Below are positions 44,052 through 55,600 of a stretch of 64,000 nucleotides of DNA, in pieces. Under the pieces are notes generated by a model, which worked only from the letters and a program-made list of their open reading frames with translations, was not told the DNA's origin and made no database searches. Positions within the stretch are counted from its first letter, which is position 1. Every line of letters begins with the position of its first letter. The position numbers were made by a program, and so were the translations under genes. The DNA is from Amyelois transitella (Eukaryota > Arthropoda > Insecta > Lepidoptera > Pyralidae), in contig NC_083522.1 of the NCBI RefSeq assembly GCF_032362555.1, forward strand, positions 7,046,001-7,110,000. The letters are read 5' to 3'.

Positions 44052-45399
44052 GTATTCTATAAATCTTATAATAACATTTCGGCATCTGATTTATTTATTT
44101 TTTCTATTAGATAGTACAAGGACGACGTCTCAAAACTTTGTTTTTATATTGAGTCTGAAATCTGAAGTGCAACTCCCGCCAAACTTTCTTATTGTGTTAT
44201 CGTTCAATTATGTCCAAAATAATTTATTCAGAAACAAGGAAACTTTGCTCTGTTCTGAAGTATTATAAACTTGGAGAGCAACAAAATATTATTATACTAT
44301 CTTCTGTGGTGGTTCCCATGGGTAAGTATTTTGGGATGAGAAGTGTTAGTTTGTGCTTCATAATCATATATTTATAGCCCAGCTAGTATTTATTGTGGAC
44401 AAATTATAGTAAAACATACAACAAGAAGTAGGCCCCGACAACGTCAAATTTTTGAGACACAGAATCTACAGTCTCTCCACCATGATACGGTCTTTTGTCA
44501 TCAGTCTTCTAAAGAGATATCTTAAATTTTTATGATTCTACCATTGCTTCAATATAATTTCTAAAGATACTGAAATAATGAATTTAACCATGATCTAAAC
44601 TGGGTAATAAGGTTACCGTGTTTACAAGCCTTAACCATACACATTAAATCAAGACACGACTCTTTCCTGGAAGAATTTAACAATATTATTTTAGCTTCAA
44701 CCATATTTTTTTCGAATTGGATATTTTTGCACGGGTGTAATACTGATGTCATAAACTTAGGTACGTACCTATAAACTTTCTCCTTGAATCACTTTATCTA
44801 AAAAAAGAACCTGCAACAAAATATTTTCAGTAGTTTTAAATATTTTAGCATACATAGGGACAAGCAGCGTGAAGCGAATTTTTTTTAGCTATACTATGCT
44901 GTAAGTTGATCAAGCAAGCTGTTAAAACAATGTCACGACCCTACTTCGTCTACCTCGTAAGAATCGAGGACGTAAACGAAATGTACATTCATCACACTTA
45001 ATTTGGGTCGGCCTTGGTCGGCGGCGCGTGATAGCACCCTAATATCGTGGTTATGGCTTTATTGTCGGGAGTTTATACGACAAAGTACGTGGGTTCATAT
45101 TCTTTCTTGTCGTTTGGTGTAGTGGATTGTCATCTTTTTTTGGTCGAATCGTATGTTCAAGAAGAAGGTGCCACTAAGGCGCCAGGCGCCTATAGCTTGC
45201 CAAACGACCAAAACATTGGTATAATTATATTTTACTACACATATTACTTAATGAAGTAAATAGTCATTTGATTGGGAAGATATTAGTAGAAGAAATTACC
45301 GAAAATTCAATGAATGAAAATGGCCACAAGGCACACTGGAAACTTTTACGTTATGACCATGAAGTCCTTGCTTCTATTTTGAAAATTTTGCGAATGACA
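44052..45399. other. Gene-free stretch, putative intron
   Basis: No exon recognised. GTCGTTTGG near 45109 and CCAAACGAC near 45199 form a wide inverted repeat around a perfect palindrome, AGGCGCCAGGCGCCT, at 45177-45191. Confidence 0.35.
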
Positions 45400-45500
45400 T
45401 TATTCAAAATATATTTATTTATATCAGTTAGTTATTCAATGTTCGCATCCCGTAACATAAATCTTAATCTTACTTCGAGACTTGCTCAATCTGTGTGAAA
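45400..45500 (+). mobile_element. SINE (type 1), 3' body fragment
   Basis: ATATTTATTTATATCAGTTA, CGCATCCCGTAACATAAATC and TTACTTCGAGACTTGCTCAA follow the body of the 27814 SINE. Confidence 0.55.
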
Positions 45501-46540
45501 TCATAATACATAACTTATCCAACAAACAATAATCTTTTAAATTGTTTTCAAAATTCCATTCTCACGTCTACCCTCAAAAACATCATTAATCTAAATTAGG
45601 CAACTAAGTTTATTAGGGGTGGCATGAGTAATGGCGAACTTAGTTGTAAATATACTTATCACAGTGTTGTGCATTATCCAAATGTATTTGGAAATCAAAC
45701 TTACTTATATTTATCAGATGAAATGATGCACATCCCAGTGTTAGAATGTTTATGTTATGTATGTAGTGTAAAATCTTAGAAAAATTGAGTTTTAGACAAG
45801 AAAAATGTCTTCATAAAAATAAAAACTGCAGTAATTTTTTTTCATTTGCTTTTCTATTTTTCTGTAAACTTAACCAATACTTATGTACTTAGTACATGCA
45901 CCTCATGATTGCATGTTAATATATCTAGTTAATATTATAAATGTAAGTGTGATCGCTCGAATTTCGCGCACATGAACTTTGAGCTATTGAGAAAAACTTT
46001 TTCCGTTAAAGAAATATATATAAATGATACTCAGGCGGTGTTGTGGGCAAAAGGCAACACATATGAATTTACTACCGCTTTGTTACTGACGTACATACAA
46101 CGTCGGTTTATTTTTCAGCCAATATTTTGCTGGGAAGCCCGACGGATTTAAACTCTGTTTATATTGTTATTGCAAATATTGCACATGGGGAACCCGCTGT
46201 ATTCACAGAAACTATTATTGAATTCATTGAAATTATTTTTCGCAATGTGTCTATTATAAAAAAATGTTATATTCATGAAATATGTATGTACACTAAATAA
46301 ATGTTAAACTGATTTACATCTTATTCTGTGATTTTATTGACCACGCAATATTGGAAATTGAAATATTTTGCCAGCAAAGTTCTGCCCTTATAACCATAAT
46401 TTATAACTTACGAATTTCTCAGCTGTGATTAATTTCTCTATGACTTCCTTCTTTACTATAAGTATCACAGAGTAAAAAAGGTCGGGCTATGGCTATGTAG
46501 TTCCGCACTCTGTGACTTACATACCTATGTTGTGTCAAGT
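45501..46540. other. Gene-free AT-rich stretch
   Basis: No exon, RNA gene or listed repeat was recognised. Confidence 0.4.
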
Positions 46541-46755
46541 GCCGTGTGGTTCCCGGCACCAATAGAAATAGGCTTATAAACTTGGGATTCTTCTTTTACG
46601 CTACGGGCTAGCAACCTGTCAATTTATATGAATCTCAATTCCATGAGTAAGCCCAACAGCTGATCGTGGCCTGTCAGTATTTTCAAGACTGCTGGCTCTG
46701 TCTACTCCGCAAGGGAAATAAAAGACGCGATTATATGTATGTATGTATATTGTGT
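46541..46755 (+). repeat. SF1 repeat with a 5' internal deletion
   Basis: GTGCCGTGTGGTTCCCGGCA is joined directly to GGCTTATAAACTTGGGATTC, so about 60 bases holding the ATGGATGTCG core are missing. The rest is complete to the ATGTATGTAT tail. Confidence 0.85.
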
Positions 46756-47105
46756 CAAGTGACCGTCGAACTGACGAGGGTTGCAACTGCATTTAATTAA
46801 CTCTTCGTAGACTGAAATGGATTGCTTTTCGAATTTCGTACCCAAAGGGCACCAAAGGGATCCAGTTTTTTAAGCATCCGCTGTTTGTGCTTTGTCTGTC
46901 AGTATCTTTGTAACAAGTCAATATATTTCTAATAAGAGATCGTGTTGAAATACGTACCTACCTATATACTTTTAAAAAATACTTGGCTTTACCTTATAAC
47001 AAAAAAAAAATGATTTATTTGTTATGTTATAGGTCGCTATTAGCCACAAAAAAAAATACAATGGATAGTTTTATCAATTTCATTTTTCATTTTTTTATAT
47101 TTACC

Positions 47106-47362
47106 GTGTGGTTCCCGGCACTAAAGAATAGGACCACTCCATCTCTTTCCCATGGGTGTCGTAGAAGGCGACTAAGGGACAGGCTAAAAACTTGGGATTC
47201 TTCTTGTAGGCAATGGGCTAGCAACTTGTCACTATTTGAATCTCAATTCCATTATAAAGCCATCCATTAAGTATACAGCTGTACGTGGCCTCTCGTTCTT
47301 TTCAAGACCGTTGGCTCTGTCTACCCCGCAAGGGATATAGACGTGATCATATGTATGTATGT
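47106..47362 (+). repeat. SF1 repeat, full length
   Basis: GTGTGGTTCCCGGCACTAAA, ATGGGTGTCGTAGAAGGCGA and CCCCGCAAGGGATATAGACG with an ATGTATGTATG tail. A small insertion, CATCCATTAAGTATA, lies before CAGCTG. Confidence 0.9.
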
Positions 47363-47624
47363 AAGTACAAAAATAAAGTTAGAAAGCTGTTTTGCTTCGA
47401 ATAAATTACTTGTTCAAAACTAATAAAATCTAAAGTTTTTACTAAACTCACTGAACCGACGTAAATTAACGATCTCTGCGTATTCCTATTTCCTTTTTTA
47501 ATGAATTTTGTTCCTGGACTTCTGGGGTACTATTATTAAATTACTACGGCTTTAAATTTGAACTAAAAACTTTGTGCGACATCGATTCGAACGGTTCACT
47601 CACAAGGGTTTTTCAATCCAAATG

Positions 47625-47835
47625 AATACTATATGAAAGTAAGTTTGTTTGTTTTTTATCTTCATTCTCTTCACAGTTAAATTACCAAACCGATTTTGTT
47701 GAAACTTGGTGCAAATACTGATTAGACCTAGGCAAATGGCTAACGCTTCTCTTGGTAATTCCTACGGGGACGGTAAAAACGGGAATTTTAGTCCAACGCA
47801 GAGCAAACTGCAGACGAAATCTAGTATAATAAATA
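47625..47835 (-). mobile_element. Nonautonomous element fragment
   Basis: ACCAAACCGATTTTGTTGAA, CTTGGTGCAAATACTGATTA and TGCAGACGAAATCTAGTATA match the reversed CGACTTCGTC-type element, as at 30575-30786. Confidence 0.5.
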
Positions 47836-48143
47836 GAAAACATAACTTGGTTTCTCACCAAACCTTTTTGTATGTTTTACTTTTATAGTGCAATAAACAG
47901 TTTTATCTATCTATCTATATCTCACCTTTCCCATGCAATTTCCATTCGATACGGATGATTTAAAAATAGCCTCCCGACCCATGTTAGAAGTTATTCAAGA
48001 GGGTAATTGAAAGACCGTTTATCGCCGGTCCGTCAGAGTTGCGGCCAATAAGCGTGATATTACTGCTTACATGTAGCTTAGCCGGCCAATAACAGAACGC
48101 TATTACTGTGGCGTCGGTGGTTTTGTGATCGACAAAGAGGTAT

Positions 48144-48330
48144 ACATACATATAATCACGTGTTGATCCCACACGCGGTGGACAGAGCTAAAAAAATCTC
48201 GAAAATACTAAAAGGCCACGTTCGGCTTAATGATATTGACAGATTGCTAGCCTAAAAGAGTAATCCCGAGTTTATAAGCTTTTCCTTTGATTGGCTTTTG
48301 CAATCTGCACGGGAAGTGAAGCAGCTGGAA
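48144..48330 (-). repeat. SF1 repeat, degraded
   Basis: CATACATATAATCACGTG, GCGGTGGACAGAGCTAAAAA, AAAGGCCACGTTCGGCTTAA and CCGAGTTTATAAGCTTTTCC. A second, partial 5' core (TACGACATCCACGGGAAAGA) lies at about 48379. Confidence 0.65.
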
Positions 48331-49490
48331 GCATGGAAGCTTGCATTAGATGAAAGTGTTCAACCCTTTGTAGCATTTTACGACATCCACGGGAAAGATG
48401 GCGTAGTTCTACATATATTTTGGGAAATCGTCTCTAAGACCTTTTTTAGACCACAAAATAAATGTACGATGAAAATAATAATAAAATAAATCTATGAGAG
48501 AATTTCCAACATACTCTACACATTGTTTGTTTGAACAATAGCTAATTAAACTTCATAAAATATTCGACATTAAACATTGAAATAACTTGGTAGTGAAATA
48601 AATTTTAAATTGAATAGTATTTCATAAGGATTTTTGAAATGATACCTTCCATTTTGAATTCTGTATCATGTTACGAATGATACATTAGTAAGTTTATGAA
48701 TTTTAGTGGACGATAATAACATAATTATACATAATATATATATATATATATTTTGCATTAAGTTTTAGATAGCCCCATTTCAATTTAATTATAATTGTTT
48801 TATTCTCTTTTACAGGTAAGTACATTTTACTTTCCTCAACTTTGGCTTTACGCAAAAAAGTAAGTAATTTAAGTTCTCACAGAAATTAAGGGAAATCATC
48901 TCTTGATACACTCCGAGACTTAATAAGGAATCTTGTTGTAAAAAAGGGTCTCTAGACCCAGTGGTTTGGACTAGGCATTATTTACCAGTAGGTCAGTCAG
49001 TAAAGGAAGTTATTAATTAAATCAATTTTATTCAATAAATAACAATACAATTTCATTATAAAAGTAAGTCGTATTTAACCAAATATTTTCTTTGTTTTAC
49101 TTAAAATTATTTATTTATACCTTCGTATATCTTCCCCATCAAAGCGTAGGTAATTTTATCTGGAGCAGTACTCAAGTACTCTCATGAATAAGGTATGATG
49201 CAGGGAATCCGGCCTCATGGTAATGGAATACTGAGGCGTAGATAAAGATGTGTTTATACTAATTCCGGGGGTAACGAGTGTTGGGGAATTGTACACTTAT
49301 AAATGAGAATTTGGTAAGCATTTTTTACATAGAAGAAATATTACGCTTTCACTACAGGCTTGTATCTATAGTATTTTAAGAAATAGTTGTTATGTTATGT
49401 AAGTACCTACTTAGACTATTAATTGTTTAACGTTTTTGATCAAACGGTTAAAGTACTATAATCATTTATATACTAAATGATAAAAGTAAA
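48331..49490. other. Gene-free stretch with the splice junction at 48815
   Basis: AT-rich with a short (TA)n run at about 48737-48751. Apart from the AG/GTAAGT junction nothing was recognised. Confidence 0.4.
48796..48824 (+). other. Candidate recursive (ratchet) splice site
   Basis: TTTTATTCTCTTTTACAG at 48798-48815 is a strong polypyrimidine tract and 3' splice site. It is followed without any exon by GTAAGTA. In flies such zero-length exons let very long introns be removed in steps. The site is on the same strand as the putative first exon at 25376-25582 and 23 kb downstream, as expected for a long-intron ratchet. Confidence 0.45.
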
Positions 49491-49711
49491 CATACATACA
49501 TATGGTCACGTCTATATCCCTTGCGGGGTAGACAGAGCCAAATGGCCACGTTCAGCTATAGAATTGAGATTCAAAAAGTGACAGGTTGCTAGCCCATCGC
49601 CTAAAAGAAGAAACCCAAGTTTTTAAGCCTATCCCTTAGTCGCCTTTTACGACATCCATGGGAAAGAGATGGACTACTCCTATTCTTTTTGTATTGGTGC
49701 CGGGAACCACC
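49491..49711 (-). repeat. SF1 repeat, nearly full length
   Basis: CATACATACATATGGTCACG tail, TCCCTTGCGGGGTAGACAGA and GGTGCCGGGAACCAC end. The ACAGTCTTTTCAAGACTG block is deleted. Confidence 0.88.
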
Positions 49712-50011
49712 CGGGTCATAGTAAAAGTGATACTTATACGTGAATACGATTAAGGAAGACGATACAATAAATGTTAATTTAGGTCTCATTTCGATCGGAT
49801 GGAAGTGAAATATTTATTCAAGGAGGACACGGACGATATTATCTCCCAATGAATTCTGGAGCCTATCCACTGATTAAGCAATTATTCCAGCTGGATGAAC
49901 CTTTAGCGATTATCCCTCTAACTGTTTCTTATGAGACGCTGAGCGGGTCCATTACGTCTCTTTGTCAGCCATTTCTCAGTGATTTGGTTGATTTAGGCCA
50001 GAAAATAATAT

Positions 50012-50110
50012 ACTAGCGGCCCGCTATGGTTTCGCCCGGGGTATATTCATGATCTATATAAATAACAACACGTAATGTAACTTTGTAACGGTAAAAGTAA
50101 TAGCGAAGAT
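50012..50110 (+). mobile_element. Nonautonomous element fragment
   Basis: TACTAGCGGCCCGCTATGGT and TTCGCCCGGGGTATATTCAT form the start of an AGCGGCCCGC-type insect element. The copy ends within 100 bases. Confidence 0.4.
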
Positions 50111-50689
50111 TGGCCCGTGCAAACAATCAAAGTAACAAACATAACCTGTAATATAAGTAAGAAGAGATCATGGCATATTTGAGATATATATATAAGTATA
50201 TATGGTAACGCTCACATATATGTTATGACGACATTTAGTGGGATCATTCGATGACCAAATGTGTAGATTAGCAATTAGTTTAATGGTCTGAATAATCGCC
50301 TGCACGGCTGGCTGAGTTCAGCTCGAATTCGTCACCTCATCGTTACTATCGACTATAATTTGCAACTAATTTTAACTAGACATTTCTGCTTCAAATTTAA
50401 TCTTTAATAGCCATACCAATATTATAAATAGAAATTGGTATTTTTGATTGTAGCGGACAAAGTTAAGTATAACTTGACGGATTTTGATGATACTGACATA
50501 GAAATAACTAAAACTACAGAAGTAACATGTGCTTTGTTTTTCCGGATCTTCTGATAGCAACACCTCGCAAAACCAACACGAGGAAGTTATATATTCCTTT
50601 TTAATTTCATAGATAAAAAAATCATATCATTAAGGGTTGCACTACTTGCTCTGAGGGGTGGGCTAAGACTACATATTTTCTTTCACTTG

Positions 50690-50765
50690 CAAAAATCCCT
50701 GCATTCTTCATTCACATTGAATACAAGACTGTTGGCCTTGTCTAAGTCGCAAGGGATATAGTCTA
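50690..50765. repeat. Fusion of LF2 and SF1 scraps
   Basis: ATCCCTGCATTCTTCATTCA (minus LF2) runs into ACAAGACTGTTGGCCTTGTC and GTCGCAAGGGATATAG (plus SF1 end), so two insertions are joined head to head. Confidence 0.4.
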
Positions 50766-51589
50766 GAAAGATTCTTAGAAACTTAGAATCCATTACGAAA
50801 TACCACTTGAAATATAACGCGCGATGGTTCTCACATTGCACTCCAGGTGGCGCTACATTTCCATATTCGAGCCCCATTCGAGTACGCGTGATATTCGATA
50901 TCGGCTCTTGTCAACTCGATTATCGAATTTTCAATTCAAATGTCGAATATTATCTTTGATGTGAGAGAATTTCATATAATATTCGTTCATATATTTTTCA
51001 TTGTTGGAAGTATTTAGTATGGATACGTGTGTTAAAAAAGTTTAATTGAAACGCGCCAAGCATTAAGTCCTACTTTTAAAGCTTTTTATATCTTTTATAA
51101 ATACACATTGTTAGTGTGATTGACGCATAGGTATGTGTTTTGAATTATAAGTGTTATGAAGAAAAATATTTGTATTCAAATCTCAAAACTTACTGGTGAG
51201 ACTGGACTGGACTGAATAAGAAACATAAACTACTTTTATGTCTAGGGATTACCACGAGAGCAAAGGCCTGTGATAAAATCTAGGTTATCAAAGTTAAGTA
51301 GATGTAATAAAAAATAGCTTGTTTGTGTTTTATTTAATTTGTGGCGTGCCAAGGCAAGTCTTACATAAAGGAAGGAAAGAGGCACTTACCGTAATCCTTA
51401 AATATCCTTCTGCTACAGCCTCCCGATTTTCCCACTTTTCACGGCAAATCCGTTAGCAAGACGCCCCCATTGCTAAAGATTGAGTTATAAATAAAGGCAA
51501 GCCAACACCAGGGTTATTGCTCCTCGATTGATACCACTGACATTGACTTCAACTATCTTATATGTCTGGACTAAATTAAGTAACTATTG

Positions 51590-51668
51590 AAAGGAAGAAG
51601 TATGCAGGGATGACAAAAAAAAAGATATTTTTACACCTAAGGGAAAGAGATGTGATTTTTGTATGTAT
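51590..51668 (+). mobile_element. LF2 LINE 3' fragment
   Basis: GAAGAAGTATGCAGGGATGA, a long A-run, GGGAAAGAGATGTGATTTTT and GTATGTATT. It has lost the GCAAGTGGAAAGAGG block. Confidence 0.5.
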
Positions 51669-51889
51669 TACAAAATTTTTAATTTTCTGTAAAAACGCAG
51701 AAAGAAATATGAAGACAGGTAATCAAAGTATAAAACATATTACAATTATTGCTCTTCTTTCAATATCAACAACAAATGAGCCTCGACCATAAAGTAACAG
51801 ACTTGATTGACTTCTAGTGAACTTGTCTAGAAGTGTAGCATAAAATTTTTTGTTGTTGGCATACACTTTTTTTTCCGAAATTTTATAAT

Positions 51890-52110
51890 TTGGTTTCCGG
51901 CACTTTACAATGGGACCACTCCATCTGTTTCCCATGGGTATCGTAAAAGTCTACTAAGAGATAGGCTAATAAACTTGCGATTCTTCTTTAAGGCGACTGG
52001 CTGGCAACCTGTCTCTATTTGTATCTCAATTCCATCTTAAAGTCATACAGCTGAACATGGCCTTCCAGTTTTTGTGAGACTATGTCTATACCGTAAAAGA
52101 ATAAGACATA
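51890..52110 (+). repeat. SF1 repeat, near full length
   Basis: TTTGGTTTCCGGCACTTTAC, CCATGGGTATCGTAAAAGTC, GCGACTGGCTGGCAACCTGT and a degraded hairpin (CTATACCGTAAAAGAATAAG). Confidence 0.8.
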
Positions 52111-52561
52111 TGTATGTTAATAGTTTCTATGGATACATTCAGTAATGGCATTACAATAGAGGTCAGTGGCGCCGGGCAGTGATAGGGCCAAGGCAAATTG
52201 ATTGAGCCGTTTTGTGGCGGATTCATGAAAGATGTTACGATTAAGATTTGAACGAGTTTATTATTTGCTTAAGAGAAAATCGTTAACGATAACGATAACG
52301 TGGAGAAGTGTTTTGGTATTGGAAAAAGTTTTGGTATTGGAATATATTTGGGATTTGTGTGTCAATGTCTGATATTTTTAATTTTTAATTTGATTTTGAG
52401 TGGCCATCACCACAATAACAGATTTACATACGAAAGAATATACTTATTTTTAAATTGGCTGGCTTATACTAAATTCATGGACCACGGGTTAAATAATTCC
52501 GGTGGTACCTTCCAGGTCAAGGATGTATTTGTCAATATTACAAAGTCTAACTCTCTCTCGC

Positions 52562-52720
52562 TCATCTTTGCGTGGTCCCGGTTGCACCCTCCACAGAAGA
52601 GTTTCGGGGCCGGGGTCCGACTTTTCCCTCCCACTTGATACGGTTGTCGGCGTCCTCGGATGTCAGTCCATTGACTCGCATATCATCTTTTGTGACGACC
52701 ATGATCTTTTCAGCGTGCCC
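52562..52720. repeat. GC-richer repeat-like segment
   Basis: TCATCTTTGCGTGGTCCCGG and GTTTCGGGGCCGGGGTCCGA resemble the 37430-37560 segment. The overlapping open frames are chance products of its composition. Confidence 0.35.
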
Positions 52721-52776
52721 CTTCTACCTATGCCGTTACAATCGAATGCATGCACAATAATTGCAGTAAAAGTAAG

Positions 52777-53037
52777 TGCCGTGCGGTTCCCGGCACCATT
52801 ACAAAAAAGAATAGGATCACTCCATCTCTTTCTCACGGATGTCGTAAAAGGCGACTAAGGGATAGGCTCATAAACTTGGGATTCCACTTTTAGGCAATGG
52901 GTTTGCAACCTGTCACTATTTAAATCTCAATTCTATCACTAAGCCAAATAGCTGAGCGTGGCGAATCAGTATTTTCAAGACTGGTGGCTCTGTCTACCCC
53001 GCTAGGGATATAGACGTGATCATATGTATGTATGTAA
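52777..53037 (+). repeat. SF1 repeat, full length
   Basis: GTGCCGTGCGGTTCCCGGCA start, ATGTCGTAAAAGGCGACTAA, TTCAAGACTGGTGGCTCTGT and CCCCGCTAGGGATATAGACG with an (ATGT) tail. One of the least diverged copies. Confidence 0.9.
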
Positions 53038-53274
53038 AAGTAAGTGAGTGATTTAATTCGATTAATTTGCCCAGTTCGGCTTACGGGATCGTAATTTCGT
53101 TAGTGCCAATACTGAAATTGACGATGACGGAAACGAGATTAATTGTCGATCTGATAAAAGTCATGGAGATGTCCGAGATACATAGATTCAATGCTAATTT
53201 GACAATAAAATACATACGGTGTGCAATTTCTCTTCGCACGCAGATTCTGGAGATCGATCTAAAATGCTTATGAA

Positions 53275-53360
53275 TGTAGGATTCTTCTTAAAGTGAACGA
53301 GGCTTTTGAGTTGTTTCGAGACTGTCGACTCTGTCTATTCCGTAAAGGGAGGGAGTTATC
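53275..53360 (+). repeat. SF1 repeat, degraded fragment
   Basis: TGTAGGATTCTTCTTAAAGT, GAACGAGGCTTTTGAGTTGT and CTGTCTATTCCGTAAAGGGA keep order with a large deletion. Confidence 0.45.
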
Positions 53361-53877
53361 AGGTTTTATGTTATTTCGGTTAAAGCTCAAAGCATATCCT
53401 TTTATGTTACACGAAACGAAATTTTTACAACAAAGTAAAATATATATACGTTAACATGATTTCTCGGAAAAAGCCACTGTTGTTACCAAAAAATACTTAG
53501 AACAAAGGTCGAGCCAGTACTATGTATTGTGAAAAGAAGTTTGGAACTTTATATGCGTGGAATTTTTGTTCCAGCCTTTACTTTTATGACAAATTTAGTA
53601 AGTCTTTTTTATATGTATTGTTTAACTAAATAAAGGGTTTAAATATTTTCTAGATGCAAGTAACTATATGCATGGCGTATGTTAATTAAATGCTTACATA
53701 TAAAGTTCGTCTCTTTCTACCCCGCAAGTAATATGTTTATGTATTTATTTATATTTAATATAGGAAATATGCTGAAAATAATAAAATATTTGCGCTGGTA
53801 AAGAAAAGATGATGCACGCCCAAAACAGACTGTCATTTATTTTTTTTATTTTAAATTACAAAATGTTTGTCCTTTAC

Positions 53878-53917
53878 AAAGGAGTTCGGAACACTCTAAA
53901 GGAGTTCGTAACACTAA
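53878..53917 (+). repeat. Tandem 20-bp duplication
   Basis: AAAGGAGTTCGGAACACTCT at 53878-53897 is followed at once by a copy differing at one or two positions (GTTCGTAACACTAA). It looks like a recent slippage or repair duplication. Confidence 0.7.
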
Positions 53918-54520
53918 TTTAAGTATGTATGTTGTACAATACTCGTTCTGATTATTGGTGAAGAAAGAAAATCTGATAATTTGATCTTAAACAAAGATAT
54001 GTAATATTGTAAAACATAATACTTACTTATTGTTTGTTATAATTGCCTTTGTCCCTGCTTATCTGGGATGCAATTATCTCTGTGTCTGTACTAAGTAAAT
54101 GGAATTTTCGCTATTGCAGAAAATTTCTGCGCTTTAATTTAAAACTACAATTCCTTTCTGTTTGTTTAAAAAATTCACTGTGTTGTGTAGGGTTGGTTAA
54201 GGTTGATCAAATGTTATTTCGTTTCCAAACATTCACTTTATTTATTTTCACAGTAAATTGTCTAATGACTGGCGGATAAAGTACAGCCGAAACTGCGGGA
54301 CACATCCTTGAGATATCCTGAAATTCCCACAAGAACGGATTTTTTTTCTGTAACTGGTCTTACTACTTATAACAGTACTATAAAAGCCAATCAAAGGAAA
54401 GGGTTATAAACTTTTTATTGTATTATAGTCGCCTTTTGGTGCAATGTTTACACATAAGTGTGTGAATTTGCTGTAAATTTATTGGGATGCAAATAAGAGT
54501 TATTGAAGTGTATTGTAAAA

Positions 54521-54745
54521 AGTGCCGTGTGGTTCCCGGCACCAATAGGAGAAAGAATAGGACCACTCCATCTCTTTCTCATGGATGTCGTAAAAGGCGA
54601 CTAAGGGATAGGCTTATAAACTTGGGATTCTTCTATTTGAATCTCAGTTCTATCATTGAGCCAAGCAGCTGAACGCTGAACGTGGCCTATTAGTCTTTTT
54701 AGAACTGTCGGCTCTGTCTACCCCGCAAGGGATAAAAACATACGT
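54521..54745 (+). repeat. SF1 repeat with small deletion
   Basis: GTGCCGTGTGGTTCCCGGCA start and ATGTCGTAAAAGGCGACTAA intact. TTGGGATTCTTC is joined to TATTTGAATCTCAG, dropping the GCGATGGGCTAGC block. GAACGCTGAACGTGG is a local duplication. Confidence 0.88.
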
Positions 54746-54835
54746 TTTTATATGATGTATAAAGTTAGCGTTATTCTATTAGCGATTGGCTAACCTAATA
54801 TTCAAACCTTATTTACACCGTTAAGCGTACAGATC

Positions 54836-54912
54836 TTGCGTCTTTTCAAGACTGTTGGTTGTGTCTACCCCACAAGGGATATAGACGAGACCATTATGTA
54901 TGTATGTATGTT
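54836..54912 (+). repeat. SF1 repeat, 3' terminus
   Basis: GTCTTTTCAAGACTGTTGGT, CCCCACAAGGGATATAGACG and an ATGTATGTATGTATG tail. Confidence 0.8.
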
Positions 54913-55324
54913 AAGCGTACAGATGAACGTAGACTGACTGCGTTGTCTTTACGACATATGTATTGTTTGAACTATACATTATAAGCCAATGTTTCGATAA
55001 ATTTCCTTTACCAATATAAAAAAAAACAAATCTTTATAAAGTAAACCCTGCCGAAATCTATGCAAAATGCGATCACAGTAAGTAAATAGCTTAATTCATT
55101 GTCTTTATTGTTAATCAGCCGTCCGAAATACAGCCAGGAGCCGGGGAACGGTAAGTGAAATGTCGTTTGGAATTTCCCGTAGGTAGATGATTCCATAACA
55201 ATGGGGAGTGGCGAACAATTGAAAGGATTCTGGGAGGCCACAGGAACAGCTATTATTATTGTTAGTTATTTTATGCAACAAATTTAATTTTTCGTCAAAC
55301 ACCATACATACATCACGGACATGA

Positions 55325-55580
55325 TGGTTGTTTCCCGGCATTAAAGGAGAGGTCCACTCCATCTCTTTCCCATGGATGTCGTGAAAGGCGACTAAGGGAA
55401 AGGTTAATAAACTTGGGTTTCTTCTTGTAGGCGATGGACTAGCAACCTGTCACTATTGGAATCTCAATTCTTTTATTAAGTCATACAGCTGAATGTGGCC
55501 AATCAGTCTTTTCAAAAGTGTTGGTTCTGTCCATCCTAGCAAGGGATATAGACGTGATATTATACATATAGGTATGTATG
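55325..55580 (+). repeat. SF1 repeat, full length
   Basis: TGGTTGTTTCCCGGCATTAA start, ATGGATGTCGTGAAAGGCGA, GGCGATGGACTAGCAACCTG, and a tail of several ATGT units reaching 55600. Confidence 0.88.
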
Positions 55581-55600
55581 TATGTATATATGTATGTACC

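Noticed and set aside
46983-47270. 95-codon open frame as a gene
   Set aside because: Most of it is read through an SF1 copy; many frames in the window share the same SF1-derived peptide (for example TTPSLSHGC).
52300-52858. Frames of 112 and 118 codons
   Set aside because: They come from a GC-richer repeat segment and the start of an SF1 copy; there are no domain motifs.
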